Shown here: positions 16,539-25,849 of the stretch, in pieces | Layout of the letters: every line of letters begins with the position of its first letter | Position numbering within the stretch: the first letter of the stretch is position 1 | Assembly: GCA_023388635.1 (NCBI GenBank) | Contig: JAEWFW010000016.1 | Span: 139,026-203,025, forward strand | DNA: 64,000 nucleotides | Direction of reading: 5' to 3' | Source of the DNA: Bacillota bacterium | GTDB taxonomy: Bacteria; Bacillota; Bacilli; Desulfuribacillales; Desulfuribacillaceae | Position numbers and translations under genes: made by a program | Notes under the pieces: generated by a model | Databases searched by the model: none | Told to the model about the DNA's origin: nothing | The model's input: only the letters and a program-made list of their open reading frames with translations

Positions 16539-18644
16539 TTACACACTAAACAACAATTCGCTATACGTCGGGAAAGGCCATAAAATATCTTCTACTATGG
16601 TTTCCAATTTATCTACATCTCCGCGCAGCTTACACATAGCTTCTGAGACAGCCTGTTTATAATACATCGCCTGCCGGCATGTGTCGCCATGCATATTGAC
16701 TGCTTGGGCGTTAGCTGCTTCCAATGCCGCAATGTTTCGTTTGACCGATGCCAACAGACTGGACGATGTCATCAGCAATTCTTCCTGCACACTGATATCG
16801 ACGGGAATGCCCGTAGCATTGATGGCATTGATCGATTCCGCTAAGGAAGTTGCATATTTTATGACGGCTGGGACGATTTGACGTTTCGCCATATCAAGCA
16901 TCGTCAATGCTTCAATATTGATCGTTTTACAGTACTGCTCTAAGAGAATTTCACATCTTGATTGCAATTCTTTTCTACTGAATACACCGTGTTTTTCAAA
17001 AACAGCAAGGGACGCTTCCGATATAAATGCCGGTATCGCTTCTGCCGTCGAGCGGAGATTCGATAACCCGCGTTTTTCGGCTTCTATAACCCACTCGTCA
17101 GAATATCCATTGCCGTTAAAAATAATCCGATCATGCTGATTGACAATGCGTTTAAGAACCTCGCCAACTTTACTATTCAAATCTGTAGCTGCTTCTAATT
17201 CATCGGCAATTTCCGCCAATGTCTCCGCGACAATCGTATTGATTACGACATTCGGACCGGCAATCGACATCGAAGATGCCACCATGCGAAATTCAAATTT
17301 GTTGCCTGTGAAGGCAAACGGCGAAGTGCGGTTGCGGTCTGTATTATCTCTTGGTAATGCCGGCAAAGTCGAGACCCCGACAACCAATTTCCCGCCCTGT
17401 TTGGAATTCTTCAAGCCGCCATTTTTCAATTGAGCAAGGATATCTGTCAACTGATCTCCGAGAAAGATGGAGATAATAGCCGGTGGTGCCTCATCCGCAC
17501 CTAAGCGATGATCATTGCCTGCATTGGCTGCTGCCGCCCTCAATAAGTCTTGATATTGATCGACGGCTTTAATGATCGCCGCCAAAAATACTAAAAATTG
17601 CGCATTTTCATGGGGATTCGTACCTGGTTCCAACAAGTTTTGCCCTTCCACCGTACTCATCGACCAATTGTTATGTTTGCCTGATCCATTCACACCGGCA
17701 AACGGCTTTTCATGTAATAGACATGCCAGCCCGTGACGTGTCGCGATCTTTTGCAGCATTTCCATGACCAATTGGTTATGATCGCACGCTACATTTGTCG
17801 TCGTAAAAATCGGTGCCAACTCATGCTGCGCCGGTGCCGCTTCATTGTGCTTCGTCTTAGAAGTGACTCCGTGTTTCCACAGTTCTCTGTCCAGCTCGCT
17901 CATAAATGCCGCTATGCGCTCTTTCAAATTCCCGAAGTAGTGATCTTCCAGCTCTTGCCCTTTGACAGGGGTTGCGCCAAACAAACTGCGTCCGGTGAAA
18001 ATCAAATCTTTACGTTGTAAAAACAGTTCTCGATCCACAAGAAAATATTCCTGCTCTGCACCGACTGTCGTGACAACTTTTTTCGAAGGATTGCCAAATG
18101 CCTTTAAAATCCGCAACGCTTGTTTATTGAGCGCCTCCATCGATCGTAGCAACGGAGTCTTTTTATCTAGTACTTCGCCTGTATACGATATAAACGCCGT
18201 CGGAATACATAAAGTCACTCCTGATGCGTCTTCTTTTAGGAAAGCGGGAGACGTACAATCCCATGCCGTATAACCTCGCGCTTCAAATGTCGCGCGCAAC
18301 CCTCCCGACGGGAAAGAAGACGCATCCGGCTCACCTTTTATTAATTCTTTTCCTGAGAACTCCATAATTGCCGTTCCATCGTCTTTAGGAGAAAGAAATG
18401 AATCATGTTTCTCTGCCGTAATTCCTGTCATCGGCTGAAACCAGTGCGTATAATGTGTCGCACCGCGTTCAACTGCCCAATCTTTCATCGCGTTTGCCAC
18501 ACTGTCGGCGACTGACTCTTCTAGGGGCAGACCCTCTTCAATCGTTTTACGCAGCAATTTGTAGATGCTCTTAGGGAGCCTCTCTCGCATTACGGCGTCA
18601 TTGAATACATTAGCCCCAAACAATTCAATCGAATTTGCACTCAT
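16539..18644 (-). CDS. glnN: Glutamine synthetase type III (GlnN)
   Basis: 701 residues from MSANSIEL with GAGAGGGG upstream; a start six codons earlier is possible. The length is that of GSIII, far above GSI (about 450). Diagnostic segments include HWFQPMTG near the N-terminus, SFPSGGLRATFEARGYTAWD, AEQEYFLVDRE, KTKHNEAAPAQHELAP and NGSGKHNNWSMST, which carry the metal and glutamate ligands. It condenses ammonium and glutamate with ATP. Both NrfA enzymes nearby produce ammonium, a sensible functional neighbourhood. A GlnR/TnrA-like site overlaps its promoter. A single-gene transcription unit. Confidence 0.96.
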   Translation of the reverse strand: MSANSIELFGANVFNDAVMRERLPKSIYKLLRKTIEEGLPLEESVADSVANAMKDWAVERGATHYTHWFQPMTGITAEKHDSFLSPKDDGTAIMEFSGKELIKGEPDASSFPSGGLRATFEARGYTAWDCTSPAFLKEDASGVTLCIPTAFISYTGEVLDKKTPLLRSMEALNKQALRILKAFGNPSKKVVTTVGAEQEYFLVDRELFLQRKDLIFTGRSLFGATPVKGQELEDHYFGNLKERIAAFMSELDRELWKHGVTSKTKHNEAAPAQHELAPIFTTTNVACDHNQLVMEMLQKIATRHGLACLLHEKPFAGVNGSGKHNNWSMSTVEGQNLLEPGTNPHENAQFLVFLAAIIKAVDQYQDLLRAAAANAGNDHRLGADEAPPAIISIFLGDQLTDILAQLKNGGLKNSKQGGKLVVGVSTLPALPRDNTDRNRTSPFAFTGNKFEFRMVASSMSIAGPNVVINTIVAETLAEIADELEAATDLNSKVGEVLKRIVNQHDRIIFNGNGYSDEWVIEAEKRGLSNLRSTAEAIPAFISEASLAVFEKHGVFSRKELQSRCEILLEQYCKTINIEALTMLDMAKRQIVPAVIKYATSLAESINAINATGIPVDISVQEELLMTSSSLLASVKRNIAALEAANAQAVNMHGDTCRQAMYYKQAVSEAMCKLRGDVDKLETIVEDILWPFPTYSELLFSV

Positions 18645-18728
18645 ATTTCTTTCCCCTCTCAAAATTAAAACAAAATTTGTTGCATCGATATAGACAATTC
18701 AATCGCCGATATCTCACTTAACTTTTTG

Positions 18729-18758
18729 TATGTAAGTTTATTCTACATGATATGTCAA
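18729..18758 (-). promoter_or_regulatory. glnN promoter with GlnR/TnrA-like operator
   Basis: Minus-strand -35 TTGACA (18753-18758) and possible -10 TACATA (18729-18734), spacer 18. Between them, plus strand 18731-18747 reads TGTAAGTTTATTCTACA, which fits TGTNA-N7-TNACA with one mismatch. This position would allow repression when nitrogen is plentiful. The -10 is weak and the GlnR assignment is inferred from target type. Confidence 0.55.
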
Positions 18759-18793
18759 ATTCCTTTTCATTCACTCATTTTTTTATAATTTTT

Positions 18794-18839
18794 TGTAAAA
18801 AATATACCTGAGACCACCTTTCACTCTTCAATGTCAGGT
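18794..18839 (-). terminator. Probable terminator after the LppM-like lipoprotein gene
   Basis: ACCTGA (18806-18811) with TCAGGT (18834-18839), long loop, then a T-rich run on the minus strand (18795-18801). Confidence 0.55.
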
Positions 18840-18852
18840 TTCCTAACCTATT

Positions 18853-19602
18853 CTAGGAAGAAATATGCAGACGGGTATGCCGATAATACAAATACCCGAT
18901 CAAACAACTGAAAATGGCGACAAGTAAAAAATAAATGCGGTTCTTTACATTGGGAACCGTACCCTCCATTTCGATCACATTGTTCTTGCCCAAAACCAAT
19001 ACCCATTCCAGTGTATGTCCGTCATCTGCAACATACGTCGCATTATGCTGTTCAGGAATGATCGGTAGAGTGAGGATCAATCGAACATTAATCCGATTCA
19101 GCAGAGAATTCTCAAACAGCGGCAAAGCATAGTCATCAGACAACTTAATACTGCTGAGGTCGACAGATCCATGCATTCGATATTCAGTATGCCAAATCTT
19201 ATCTTGCAGCAAAAATGTCGGTCCGCCAATCTCATGTTCCGCTACGGCATCTGCATTTACGGCTGCCCCAAAATCAAATATCCCCAAATCAATATTTTCT
19301 TCATAGATCGAAGAAACGTGTCTTTGCAGACGAACTCCTGTATATGCACCATCAGTATATAACGACACTTCGTAGCCTTCAATCTGTGCATTCTCTCGCA
19401 ACCGCGCAACAATGTCCTCTGCAGAAAACGCAAATACACCGAGCAGCGAACGATCAAATCCTAATTTATAGTCAAAATCAGCACTGGCATCTTCATGCAC
19501 TTTTACATGAAAAGTCCCCTCCGCACAACCGCCAAGCAACATAGCAATCCCCATCAGCAGACAAATACATCCTATTTTCCTAAACCGTACAACTCGCATC
19601 AT
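18853..19602 (-). CDS. DUF3153/LppM-like lipoprotein
   Basis: About 249 residues; AAAGGAG precedes two adjacent ATG codons (19602 or 19599). The signal peptide ends in LLGGC, a lipobox. The domain FHVKVHEDASADFDYKLGFDRSLL followed by a beta-rich region and ending in a membrane helix near the C-terminus (FLLVAIFSCLIGYLYY) resembles the LppM/DUF3153 family: lipid-anchored at one end and membrane-spanning at the other. The family role is not known to me beyond surface localisation. It stands alone between glnN and a divergent gene. Confidence is good for localisation, moderate for family. Confidence 0.7.
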   Translation of the reverse strand: MMRVVRFRKIGCICLLMGIAMLLGGCAEGTFHVKVHEDASADFDYKLGFDRSLLGVFAFSAEDIVARLRENAQIEGYEVSLYTDGAYTGVRLQRHVSSIYEENIDLGIFDFGAAVNADAVAEHEIGGPTFLLQDKIWHTEYRMHGSVDLSSIKLSDDYALPLFENSLLNRINVRLILTLPIIPEQHNATYVADDGHTLEWVLVLGKNNVIEMEGTVPNVKNRIYFLLVAIFSCLIGYLYYRHTRLHISS

Positions 19603-19710
19603 TTTTCTCCTTTGATCCAAAATTCTTCAGGTGGTCAAGCGTTACACTCGACAATCCCCCGCGTTTCATATATATGATCATAGGAAACCAATCATACGTA
19701 TCGACATCCT

Positions 19711-19738
19711 TTGGCATCCATGCTACAGTGGATAGAAT
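19711..19738 (+). promoter_or_regulatory. Promoter of the GIY-YIG gene
   Basis: TTGGCA (19711-19716), 16-base spacer, TAGAAT (19733-19738). Transcription would start near 19745, leaving a leader of about 25 bases that is almost entirely ribosome-binding site. Confidence 0.6.
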
Positions 19739-19768
19739 ACTATATGTTCTAAAAGGAGGAGGAGACCC

Positions 19769-20017
19769 ATATTTTACGTCTACATTCTGCAATGTGCCGA
19801 CGGTACATTATATACCGGCTATACAATAGATTTGGATAAACGGCTGGCAGCGCATAACGCCGGTAAAGCGGCAAAATACACGCGCGCGCGTCTGCCGGTT
19901 CAATTGCTTTATCACGAGACATTCGCTTCCAAACCATGTGCGCTGAGAAGGGAAATAGAGATCAAACGCTACCCGCGCTCAAAAAAATTGGCATTGATAT
20001 CGCTACCTCCAGAATAA
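19769..20017 (+). CDS. GIY-YIG domain protein (UPF0213, YhbQ/YazA-like) with apparent AUA start
   Basis: 82 residues if initiated at ATA 19769. The frame begins FYVYILQCADGTLYTGYT, which holds the YVYIL and YTGYT strands of the GIY-YIG fold, then DLDKRLAAHN, GKAAKYTRARLP and a late REIEIKRYPR, so the UPF0213 domain is complete and of usual length. AAAAGGAGGAGGAG ends 5 bases before the ATA. The only other start-type codon in the region is TTG 19832, which would delete both GIY-YIG strands. An in-frame stop at 19733 excludes a longer start. So either AUA initiates or an ATG was lost by mutation. The family are small nuclease-like proteins of uncertain cellular role. Confidence 0.85.
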   Translation: MFYVYILQCADGTLYTGYTIDLDKRLAAHNAGKAAKYTRARLPVQLLYHETFASKPCALRREIEIKRYPRSKKLALISLPPE

Positions 20018-20078
20018 TCTGAGTGCGAACATCAATGCCAACATTCATTAATTACTATCGGCTTTCGCAAGCCGAATA

Positions 20079-20342
20079 TCAATCAAAAATGTCTTCCAGC
20101 CGATCAAAGATCGTCTTTTTCTTTTTGTACTTCTGATTATACTCGGGTGTACGCGCATATTCGCGGCGCTCTTTTTCATGCCATTCATCATATCCCTGGC
20201 GTTCTTGCTTGAATTCTGACATTAACTTCTCAAGCTCTCCACGATCTAGCCAGACACCTTTACAGCTGGGGCAAACATCAATCAGAACACCGTCCTTTTC
20301 AACTTCCCGCATACGCACACCATCACATACCGGACAATTCAC
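20079..20342 (-). CDS. TFIIB-type zinc-ribbon protein
   Basis: 87 residues. MNCPVCDG at the start and CPSCKGVWLDRGELEKL (about 24-40) form the zf-TFIIB ribbon; the rest is a highly charged helix ending KKKKTIFDRLEDIFD. Such small proteins are common in bacteria; their function is not established. It begins 25 bases after the VTT-family gene and is probably co-transcribed with it. Confidence 0.85.
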   Translation of the reverse strand: MNCPVCDGVRMREVEKDGVLIDVCPSCKGVWLDRGELEKLMSEFKQERQGYDEWHEKERREYARTPEYNQKYKKKKTIFDRLEDIFD

Positions 20343-20367
20343 AGACCATCCCTCCAGTCAAAAAAGT

Positions 20368-20976
20368 TTACGCCTCTTTGCGTTTGTTGCGTATTTTCCC
20401 TACCACATACCATATGACAAGCGCAATCAGAGTCAATACGATCGTAATCGCCGTAAAATACTGATCGATCAACCCTGCCGCCGCACGTCCGAATAGATAA
20501 AACAGACCGCCGACTAAATAAAATTTTACAGCCCGTCCAAAAGCAGCATATAGCATCAATTTCCACAGAGGAAATCGAAAACATCCCGATAGAATTGTGA
20601 ACACTTTAAAAGGTATTGGAGTAAACGCGCCAATTAAAATCGCCGCTGCCCCGTTTTTCTCAAACATCCTTGTGACTTTTTCGACATTCTCTTGCTTGAG
20701 AATTTTATTTAAAAATAATTTTCCTGAAAGCCTCCCGATTAAATACCCGAATGGCGTTCCGATTAAACAACCGATATATCCCATTGTAGCCAGCCAAATC
20801 GCCGATGACGGATCAAGCAAACTTAGCGACACCTGCGAAAAAAACGCCGGAATTGGGAAAATAATCGCATCGATCATCGCATGGAAAAACAGTCCCCATT
20901 CACCAAACTGCTTCAAAAAATCTAAAATTGCATCCATTAAACTATATATGCTCCATTCTAGAAAAGACATCGTCAT
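20368..20976 (-). CDS. VTT/DedA-family membrane protein (YqaA-like)
   Basis: 202 residues with about five membrane segments. The VTT signature is visible: a re-entrant loop with IFPIPAFF near 40, GTPFGYLIGRLSGK near 75 and GAFTPIPFKVFTILSG near 118, the last being the conserved F/G-x-P-x-P...G motif of DedA-related proteins. Family members act in membrane lipid translocation or proton-motive-force maintenance. No strong ribosome-binding site is seen before the ATG, so the second ATG (MSFLEW) is equally possible. Confidence 0.88.
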   Translation of the reverse strand: MTMSFLEWSIYSLMDAILDFLKQFGEWGLFFHAMIDAIIFPIPAFFSQVSLSLLDPSSAIWLATMGYIGCLIGTPFGYLIGRLSGKLFLNKILKQENVEKVTRMFEKNGAAAILIGAFTPIPFKVFTILSGCFRFPLWKLMLYAAFGRAVKFYLVGGLFYLFGRAAAGLIDQYFTAITIVLTLIALVIWYVVGKIRNKRKEA

Positions 20977-21117
20977 GCTGTTTCGTTTCTGTTTTTCTAT
21001 TTTGATGATACATTAACGGTGCACGAACATCAAGGAAAATCTCTGCATTCGACTCTGCAAAGCATCATGGTATTTTGCAACAGGATACTTTATTCGGTAG
21101 CTACAAGTCTTACCTTC

Positions 21118-21666
21118 TTACATTGAATACGAGGTTCCCATATACTCGCGAACGTATCCTTTGAAAATCTCTTCTTTTCCTTCAATTTGAAGCAGATCTG
21201 TCGGCTTGATCAGTTCCGGCGAATGCTCTAACTGCAATATATTACTCTTAATCAACAGCTCAGAAACAAACTGCGAACAAAAATAATACCGTTGACGTTT
21301 AAACGGCACATTCATCTTCGCCGTAAGCAATCCCAAAAGATTATATCGATAGTACTCTTTTGTCGCAATAAAGCGTTCCAATTCCGTGACTAACAAATGA
21401 TACTGCTCGTCTGTAATTGCGATACGGTATACGACACACTCACTATTGACATTTTTCTTAAATACACCCTCGCTCAAATTCTCTTGCGAAAATCCTCCCG
21501 AAAAAGGATTGTCAGGATTCACACGACCAAACGAATACATCGTCCGCAGATCCTTATCTAAACTTAAAGATACATGTACGTATTTTGATTTTATGAATAA
21601 TTGCAGTACTCTCGACAACCAAGTATCGGTTTTAGAAAACACTAGATATAAATACATCTTTATCAC
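21118..21666 (-). CDS. Permuted NlpC/P60-like (YiiX/YaeF-type) putative hydrolase
   Basis: 182 residues from GTG 21666 (AAAGGGATGGT upstream). KSKYVHVSLSL (His near 31) and YYFCSQFVSELL (Cys near 130) give a His-before-Cys order, as in the circularly permuted NlpC/P60 (YaeF/YiiX) group. There is no signal peptide, so it probably acts in the cytoplasm. In characterised relatives the fold hydrolyses amide or acyl-ester bonds, but the substrate is unknown here. Isolated gene with a 400-base AT-rich region upstream. Confidence 0.7.
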   Translation of the reverse strand: MIKMYLYLVFSKTDTWLSRVLQLFIKSKYVHVSLSLDKDLRTMYSFGRVNPDNPFSGGFSQENLSEGVFKKNVNSECVVYRIAITDEQYHLLVTELERFIATKEYYRYNLLGLLTAKMNVPFKRQRYYFCSQFVSELLIKSNILQLEHSPELIKPTDLLQIEGKEEIFKGYVREYMGTSYSM

Positions 21667-22066
21667 ACCATCCCTTTGTATGATGCAAAAATCATTCTAT
21701 AAATAATTAGCTCCTCATCCATCTTAACACGCTTCGCTCCTATTAACATTAGAAATAATTGAAACTATTGTTTAAATCTCTCATTCACCACACAAGATTT
21801 TTCACACAAAACACATATCCCGCACATCTCATCTCCCCAAGCTAGAAACTATAATGGCTCCCATAATATATACGATAGAACTCAGCATATAGTTTCATTC
21901 TTCGTAATCTACATGCATAATTTTATTCATGAGAATGCCAAACAATGAATTGTAAAAAAACACAACTTACTTTGATAATGCTACATCATCCTGCTATACC
22001 TGTCAACGCACCCCTTAGAGGTGCGCCGCCAGACATATATTCCCCAAGATCAATACCTATTTCAAT
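21667..22066. other. Intergenic region, 400 bases, no gene seen
   Basis: AT-rich, stop-rich in all frames. The only structure I see is a short hairpin, GCACC/GGTGC (22003-22026 region), close to the 3' end of the ABC exporter operon. It lacks a U tract on either strand, so I do not call it a terminator. Confidence 0.5.
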
Positions 22067-23893
22067 TTATCCTGCATGACTGCCGGAAAACTGACTATTA
22101 TATAAATCTGCATAAAAACCGTTTTTGTCTAGTAACTGCTCATGGGTGCCCTGCTCAATAATATCGCCCTCCGACATCACCAAAATCAAATCAGCATTGC
22201 GAATTGTCGATAAGCGATGGGCAATGACAAAGCTCGTACGACCTTTCATCAATTGTTGCATAGCACTCTGTATATGCATTTCCGTCCGCGTGTCGACACT
22301 ACTCGTCGCTTCATCGAGAATCAGAATTTTCGGATTTGCCAAAATCGCTCTGGCAATTGTCAGTAATTGACGTTGCCCCTGAGAAATATTTGACGCATCC
22401 TCACTGAGTACCGTCTCGTATCCCATCGGCAATGTGCGGATAAAATCATCGGCAAAGGCGGCTTTTGCAGCAAGCACAATCTCATCTTCCGTCGCTTCCC
22501 TGCGTCCATACGCTATATTTTCACGTATCGTTCCGCTGAATAGCCACGTATCTTGCAACACCATAGCGATGACCGAGCGAACCTGGTCACGGGTAAGTGT
22601 TTGCAAATCTAGATCATCAATCAAAATCGCACCTTGATCAGGGTCGTAAAAGCGCAGTAATAAATTGCTGATTGTCGTCTTGCCAGCTCCCGTCGGTCCG
22701 ACAATCGCGACCGTCTGCCCTGCGTCCACATTAAGCGATACGCTTTTAATGACACGCACCTGAGGATCATAACCGAAACAGACATTGCGGAAAGAAACAC
22801 TTCCCTGTATCTTATCAAGCCGTAGCTCACGGGCTGTTTGCTGCTCTTCTTCCGACTCATCAAGCAGCAGAAAAATCCGCTCTGCCGAAGCAATTGCCGT
22901 TTGAATCATATTCGCAATCCCCGCAATCTGCCCCATCGGCTGCGATACTTGCTGAGAGTATTGAATAAATGCCTGAACATCACCGAGACGAATTGAGCCA
23001 TTGATGACAAAAAACGCCCCGCTGATACTGACCAATACGTACCCCAAATTATTGACGAAAATCATCAGCGGCATCATCAGCCCCGAGATAAATTGCGCTT
23101 TCCAGCCTGCTTTATATAGCCGTTGATTGATTTTGTCAAAAGTCTCCAAGGACGATTTCTCGCGCCCAAAAGCCTTGACAATTTGATAGCCGGTAAACAT
23201 TTCTTCAATATGCGTATTGATATTTCCCAGTTCTGCCTGCTGATTGACAAAATGTGTCTGCGAATATTTCGCCACATTGCGCGCGACCAGCAAGCTAAGT
23301 GGAATCGTCAGCAAAACGATCAGCGTCAGCACAGGGCTGATCAGCAGCATCATAATAATGATTCCCAAAACCGAAATGATAGAACCGATGACCTGTGTCA
23401 ATGCCTGCTGCAAAGATGCGTTGATGTTATCTATGTCATTGACGGCTCTGCTCAAAATGTCTCCATGGGGGTGACGGTCAAAATATCGGATCGGAAGCCG
23501 TGACAATTTTTCATTAACATCCTGCCGCATTTCAGCAATCGTCAATTGCGCTACACTTGCCATAATGTAATGCTGTAGAAATGAAAATATCGCCGACAGC
23601 AAATAGAGTCCCAGTAAAATAACCAACAACTGTCCAATGTATATAAAATTGACGGCACTGCCCTGTGTCACACTCTCAAAAATCGAAGATGTCGCATTTC
23701 CCAGCAATTTGGGGCTGACAACATTAAATAACGTCGATAATAGAGCAGCGACTACGACGGTCATGAGCTGAAACCTGCGCGGGCGCAAATATTTTATCAA
23801 TCTGATTAATGTTTTTTTGAATTCCTTAGGCTTCTCGGTGCGATGCGGCACCCGCTTTTTCGCGCCCGGTCCAATGTTTGGAGTATGTGTCAT
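22067..23893 (-). CDS. ABC exporter half-transporter, canonical-site subunit
   Basis: 608 residues from ATG 23893 (GGAGGGGGAG upstream), overlapping the partner gene by 4 bases (ATGA). Six-helix type 1 exporter domain (about 35-330), then nucleotide-binding domain with Walker A GPTGAGKTT, signature-like SQGQRQL (LSGGQ replaced by ISQGQ), Walker B ILDEATSSVD with the catalytic Glu, and H-loop IAHRLSTI. The partner has degenerate catalytic residues while this one has intact ones and a divergent signature. This asymmetry is typical of heterodimeric exporters such as BmrCD or YheHI and TM287/288. Likely substrate: drugs, lipids or peptides; unknown here. Confidence 0.9.
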   Translation of the reverse strand: MTHTPNIGPGAKKRVPHRTEKPKEFKKTLIRLIKYLRPRRFQLMTVVVAALLSTLFNVVSPKLLGNATSSIFESVTQGSAVNFIYIGQLLVILLGLYLLSAIFSFLQHYIMASVAQLTIAEMRQDVNEKLSRLPIRYFDRHPHGDILSRAVNDIDNINASLQQALTQVIGSIISVLGIIIMMLLISPVLTLIVLLTIPLSLLVARNVAKYSQTHFVNQQAELGNINTHIEEMFTGYQIVKAFGREKSSLETFDKINQRLYKAGWKAQFISGLMMPLMIFVNNLGYVLVSISGAFFVINGSIRLGDVQAFIQYSQQVSQPMGQIAGIANMIQTAIASAERIFLLLDESEEEQQTARELRLDKIQGSVSFRNVCFGYDPQVRVIKSVSLNVDAGQTVAIVGPTGAGKTTISNLLLRFYDPDQGAILIDDLDLQTLTRDQVRSVIAMVLQDTWLFSGTIRENIAYGRREATEDEIVLAAKAAFADDFIRTLPMGYETVLSEDASNISQGQRQLLTIARAILANPKILILDEATSSVDTRTEMHIQSAMQQLMKGRTSFVIAHRLSTIRNADLILVMSEGDIIEQGTHEQLLDKNGFYADLYNSQFSGSHAG

Positions 23894-25683
23894 GCGCTCT
23901 CCCCCTCCAGTTGCTGCGACATGACAATCTCCCTGTATATTTGACACGTGTCCAGTAGACATTGATGGTTGCCAATGCCTGCTATTTTCCCATCATCTAA
24001 CACAATAATCTGCTCCGCATCGATAACAGTACTTACCCTTTGCGTAACTGTAATCACCGCGGCATTTTCCGTATATCGATTTAGGGCTCTGCGTAATCTG
24101 GCATCTGTTTTATAATCGAGCGCCGAAAAGCTGTCATCAAATATATAAATTTGCGGTTTTCTCACCAAAGCTCTGGCAATCGAAAGGCGCTGTTTCTGTC
24201 CTCCGGAGAGATTGCCTCCCCCTTGGGAGAGCACCGCATGAATTCCTTCCTCTTTTTCCCTTACAAATTCAAGCGCCTGTGCCGTCTCCAAAGCATCGAT
24301 AATTTCGTCTTCGGTGGCATCTTCTTTGCCAAAACGAATATTCTCGGCGATAGTACCGCTGAAAAGTGTCGATTTTTGTGGAACATACGCAATTTTTTTA
24401 CGCAGCTCTTCTAAACTCATATCCCTTATATCTTTTCCGCCGATCAATATTTTGCCACGATTTGTCTCATAGAAACGCAGTATCAATTGCACGAGCGTCG
24501 TCTTTCCCGAACCGGTACTGCCGATAATTGCTGTCGTTTGCCCTGGCTTCGCCGTAAACGAAATATGTTCAATGGCAGCCTTTTCCGCACCTCGATAATA
24601 AAATGCCACATCTTTAAACTCTATATATCCAGTACCGGACATTTGTGCAGACGCTCCTTTTAACGCATCTACATCTGTATCTCCGTACCCCGTATCCTTT
24701 AGCTCTATCTTCCGCCGATTCTTTTCACCAGCTTGTTCAGAGGACTGTACGAGCAGAACTTCATTAATACGCTTCGCAGACGCCTCCGCTCGCGGTATAG
24801 CAATCAACGCCATCGACATCATAATTAACGATATTAAAATCATCATCGCATATTGCAAAAATGCCATCAGGTTTCCCACCTGCATCATACCTTGATCAAT
24901 GCGAATTGCACCGAACCATACAATCGCCACATTCGTAAAACTCATTGTGATCATCATAATTGGAAATACAACCGACATAATCTTACCGACGCGTATTCCC
25001 ATATCGCGATACTCAACATTCGCCTCCTGGAACCGCTGTTTTTCATACTCTACGCGATTAAATGTTCGCACGACACGTATGCCATTGAGCACTTCTCGTA
25101 ATAATAAATTCAAGCGATCTGTGCGTAGCTGTAGTAAACCGAATAACGGAATCGCTTTACGCGATATGAAATAAATTCCACCAACTAATATCGGAAGTGC
25201 TACCAAAAATATCAGCGATAATACGGCATCCCGCGAAACAGCTAATACAATCCCGCCCGCCAACATGAGCGGTGCCCGGGTCATTACGCGTAAAATCATA
25301 TTGACAACATCCTGCAATTGTTTGACATCATTCGTCGTCCGTGTTATCAACGAAGCTGTCCCTATGTCGTCAAATTCCTGTAACGAGAAATTCTCAACCC
25401 TGACAAATATCGCGCGCCTGATATCTTTAGCAAACCCTACAGAAACTCTGTTAGAAAAATACGAAACTATAATCGTCGATACTGCCGCCAGCGCCGAGCA
25501 AATCGCCATCAGTCCGCCTGTCTTCCAGATAAACGGCAAATCGCCGTTGACAATCCCGACATCGACAATATCTGCCATCAATGTAGGCAGAAACAATTCC
25601 ATCATCGTAGAAGCCAATGTCATCAGAAGAACAAGCAACACCGGAACTCGATATGGCTTTAAATACTTTAACAGTGATGTCAT
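23890..25683 (-). CDS. ABC exporter half-transporter, degenerate-site subunit
   Basis: 597 residues. Exporter membrane domain (about 15-300) and nucleotide-binding domain with Walker A GSTGSGKTT, intact LSGGQKQR signature, Walker B IYIFDDSFSALD where Asp replaces the catalytic Glu, and TQRVST where Gln replaces the H-loop His. These two changes mark the non-catalytic site of a heterodimeric exporter. A linker of about 30 residues before the nucleotide-binding domain (NRRKIELKDTGYGDTDVDAL) is longer than usual. First gene of the two-gene operon, with AAGAAGG before the ATG and a TATAAT-like element at 25725-25730. Confidence 0.9.
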   Translation of the reverse strand: MTSLLKYLKPYRVPVLLVLLMTLASTMMELFLPTLMADIVDVGIVNGDLPFIWKTGGLMAICSALAAVSTIIVSYFSNRVSVGFAKDIRRAIFVRVENFSLQEFDDIGTASLITRTTNDVKQLQDVVNMILRVMTRAPLMLAGGIVLAVSRDAVLSLIFLVALPILVGGIYFISRKAIPLFGLLQLRTDRLNLLLREVLNGIRVVRTFNRVEYEKQRFQEANVEYRDMGIRVGKIMSVVFPIMMITMSFTNVAIVWFGAIRIDQGMMQVGNLMAFLQYAMMILISLIMMSMALIAIPRAEASAKRINEVLLVQSSEQAGEKNRRKIELKDTGYGDTDVDALKGASAQMSGTGYIEFKDVAFYYRGAEKAAIEHISFTAKPGQTTAIIGSTGSGKTTLVQLILRFYETNRGKILIGGKDIRDMSLEELRKKIAYVPQKSTLFSGTIAENIRFGKEDATEDEIIDALETAQALEFVREKEEGIHAVLSQGGGNLSGGQKQRLSIARALVRKPQIYIFDDSFSALDYKTDARLRRALNRYTENAAVITVTQRVSTVIDAEQIIVLDDGKIAGIGNHQCLLDTCQIYREIVMSQQLEGESA

Positions 25684-25777
25684 TTTACTTACCTTCTTTT
25701 CAAAATTATCAGTGCATGAAATTTATTATACCAGATTTTCTTTTTTCTTTTCATTTTTTTACATATGTGATATCATA

Positions 25778-25805
25778 TTGATACATAATATATATCATAT
25801 ATATT
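25778..25805 (+). promoter_or_regulatory. Probable promoter of the SPFH gene
   Basis: TTGATA (25778-25783), 16-base spacer, TATATT (25800-25805), 44 bases before the start codon, in a very AT-rich divergent region shared with the ABC exporter. Confidence 0.45.
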
Positions 25806-25849
25806 GACTACGCAATAGCAAACAACCAAACGAAAGAGGTGTTAATTTA

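Noticed and set aside
22003..22026. Hairpin after the ABC exporter operon considered as a terminator
   Set aside because: Five-base stem with no U tract on either strand.
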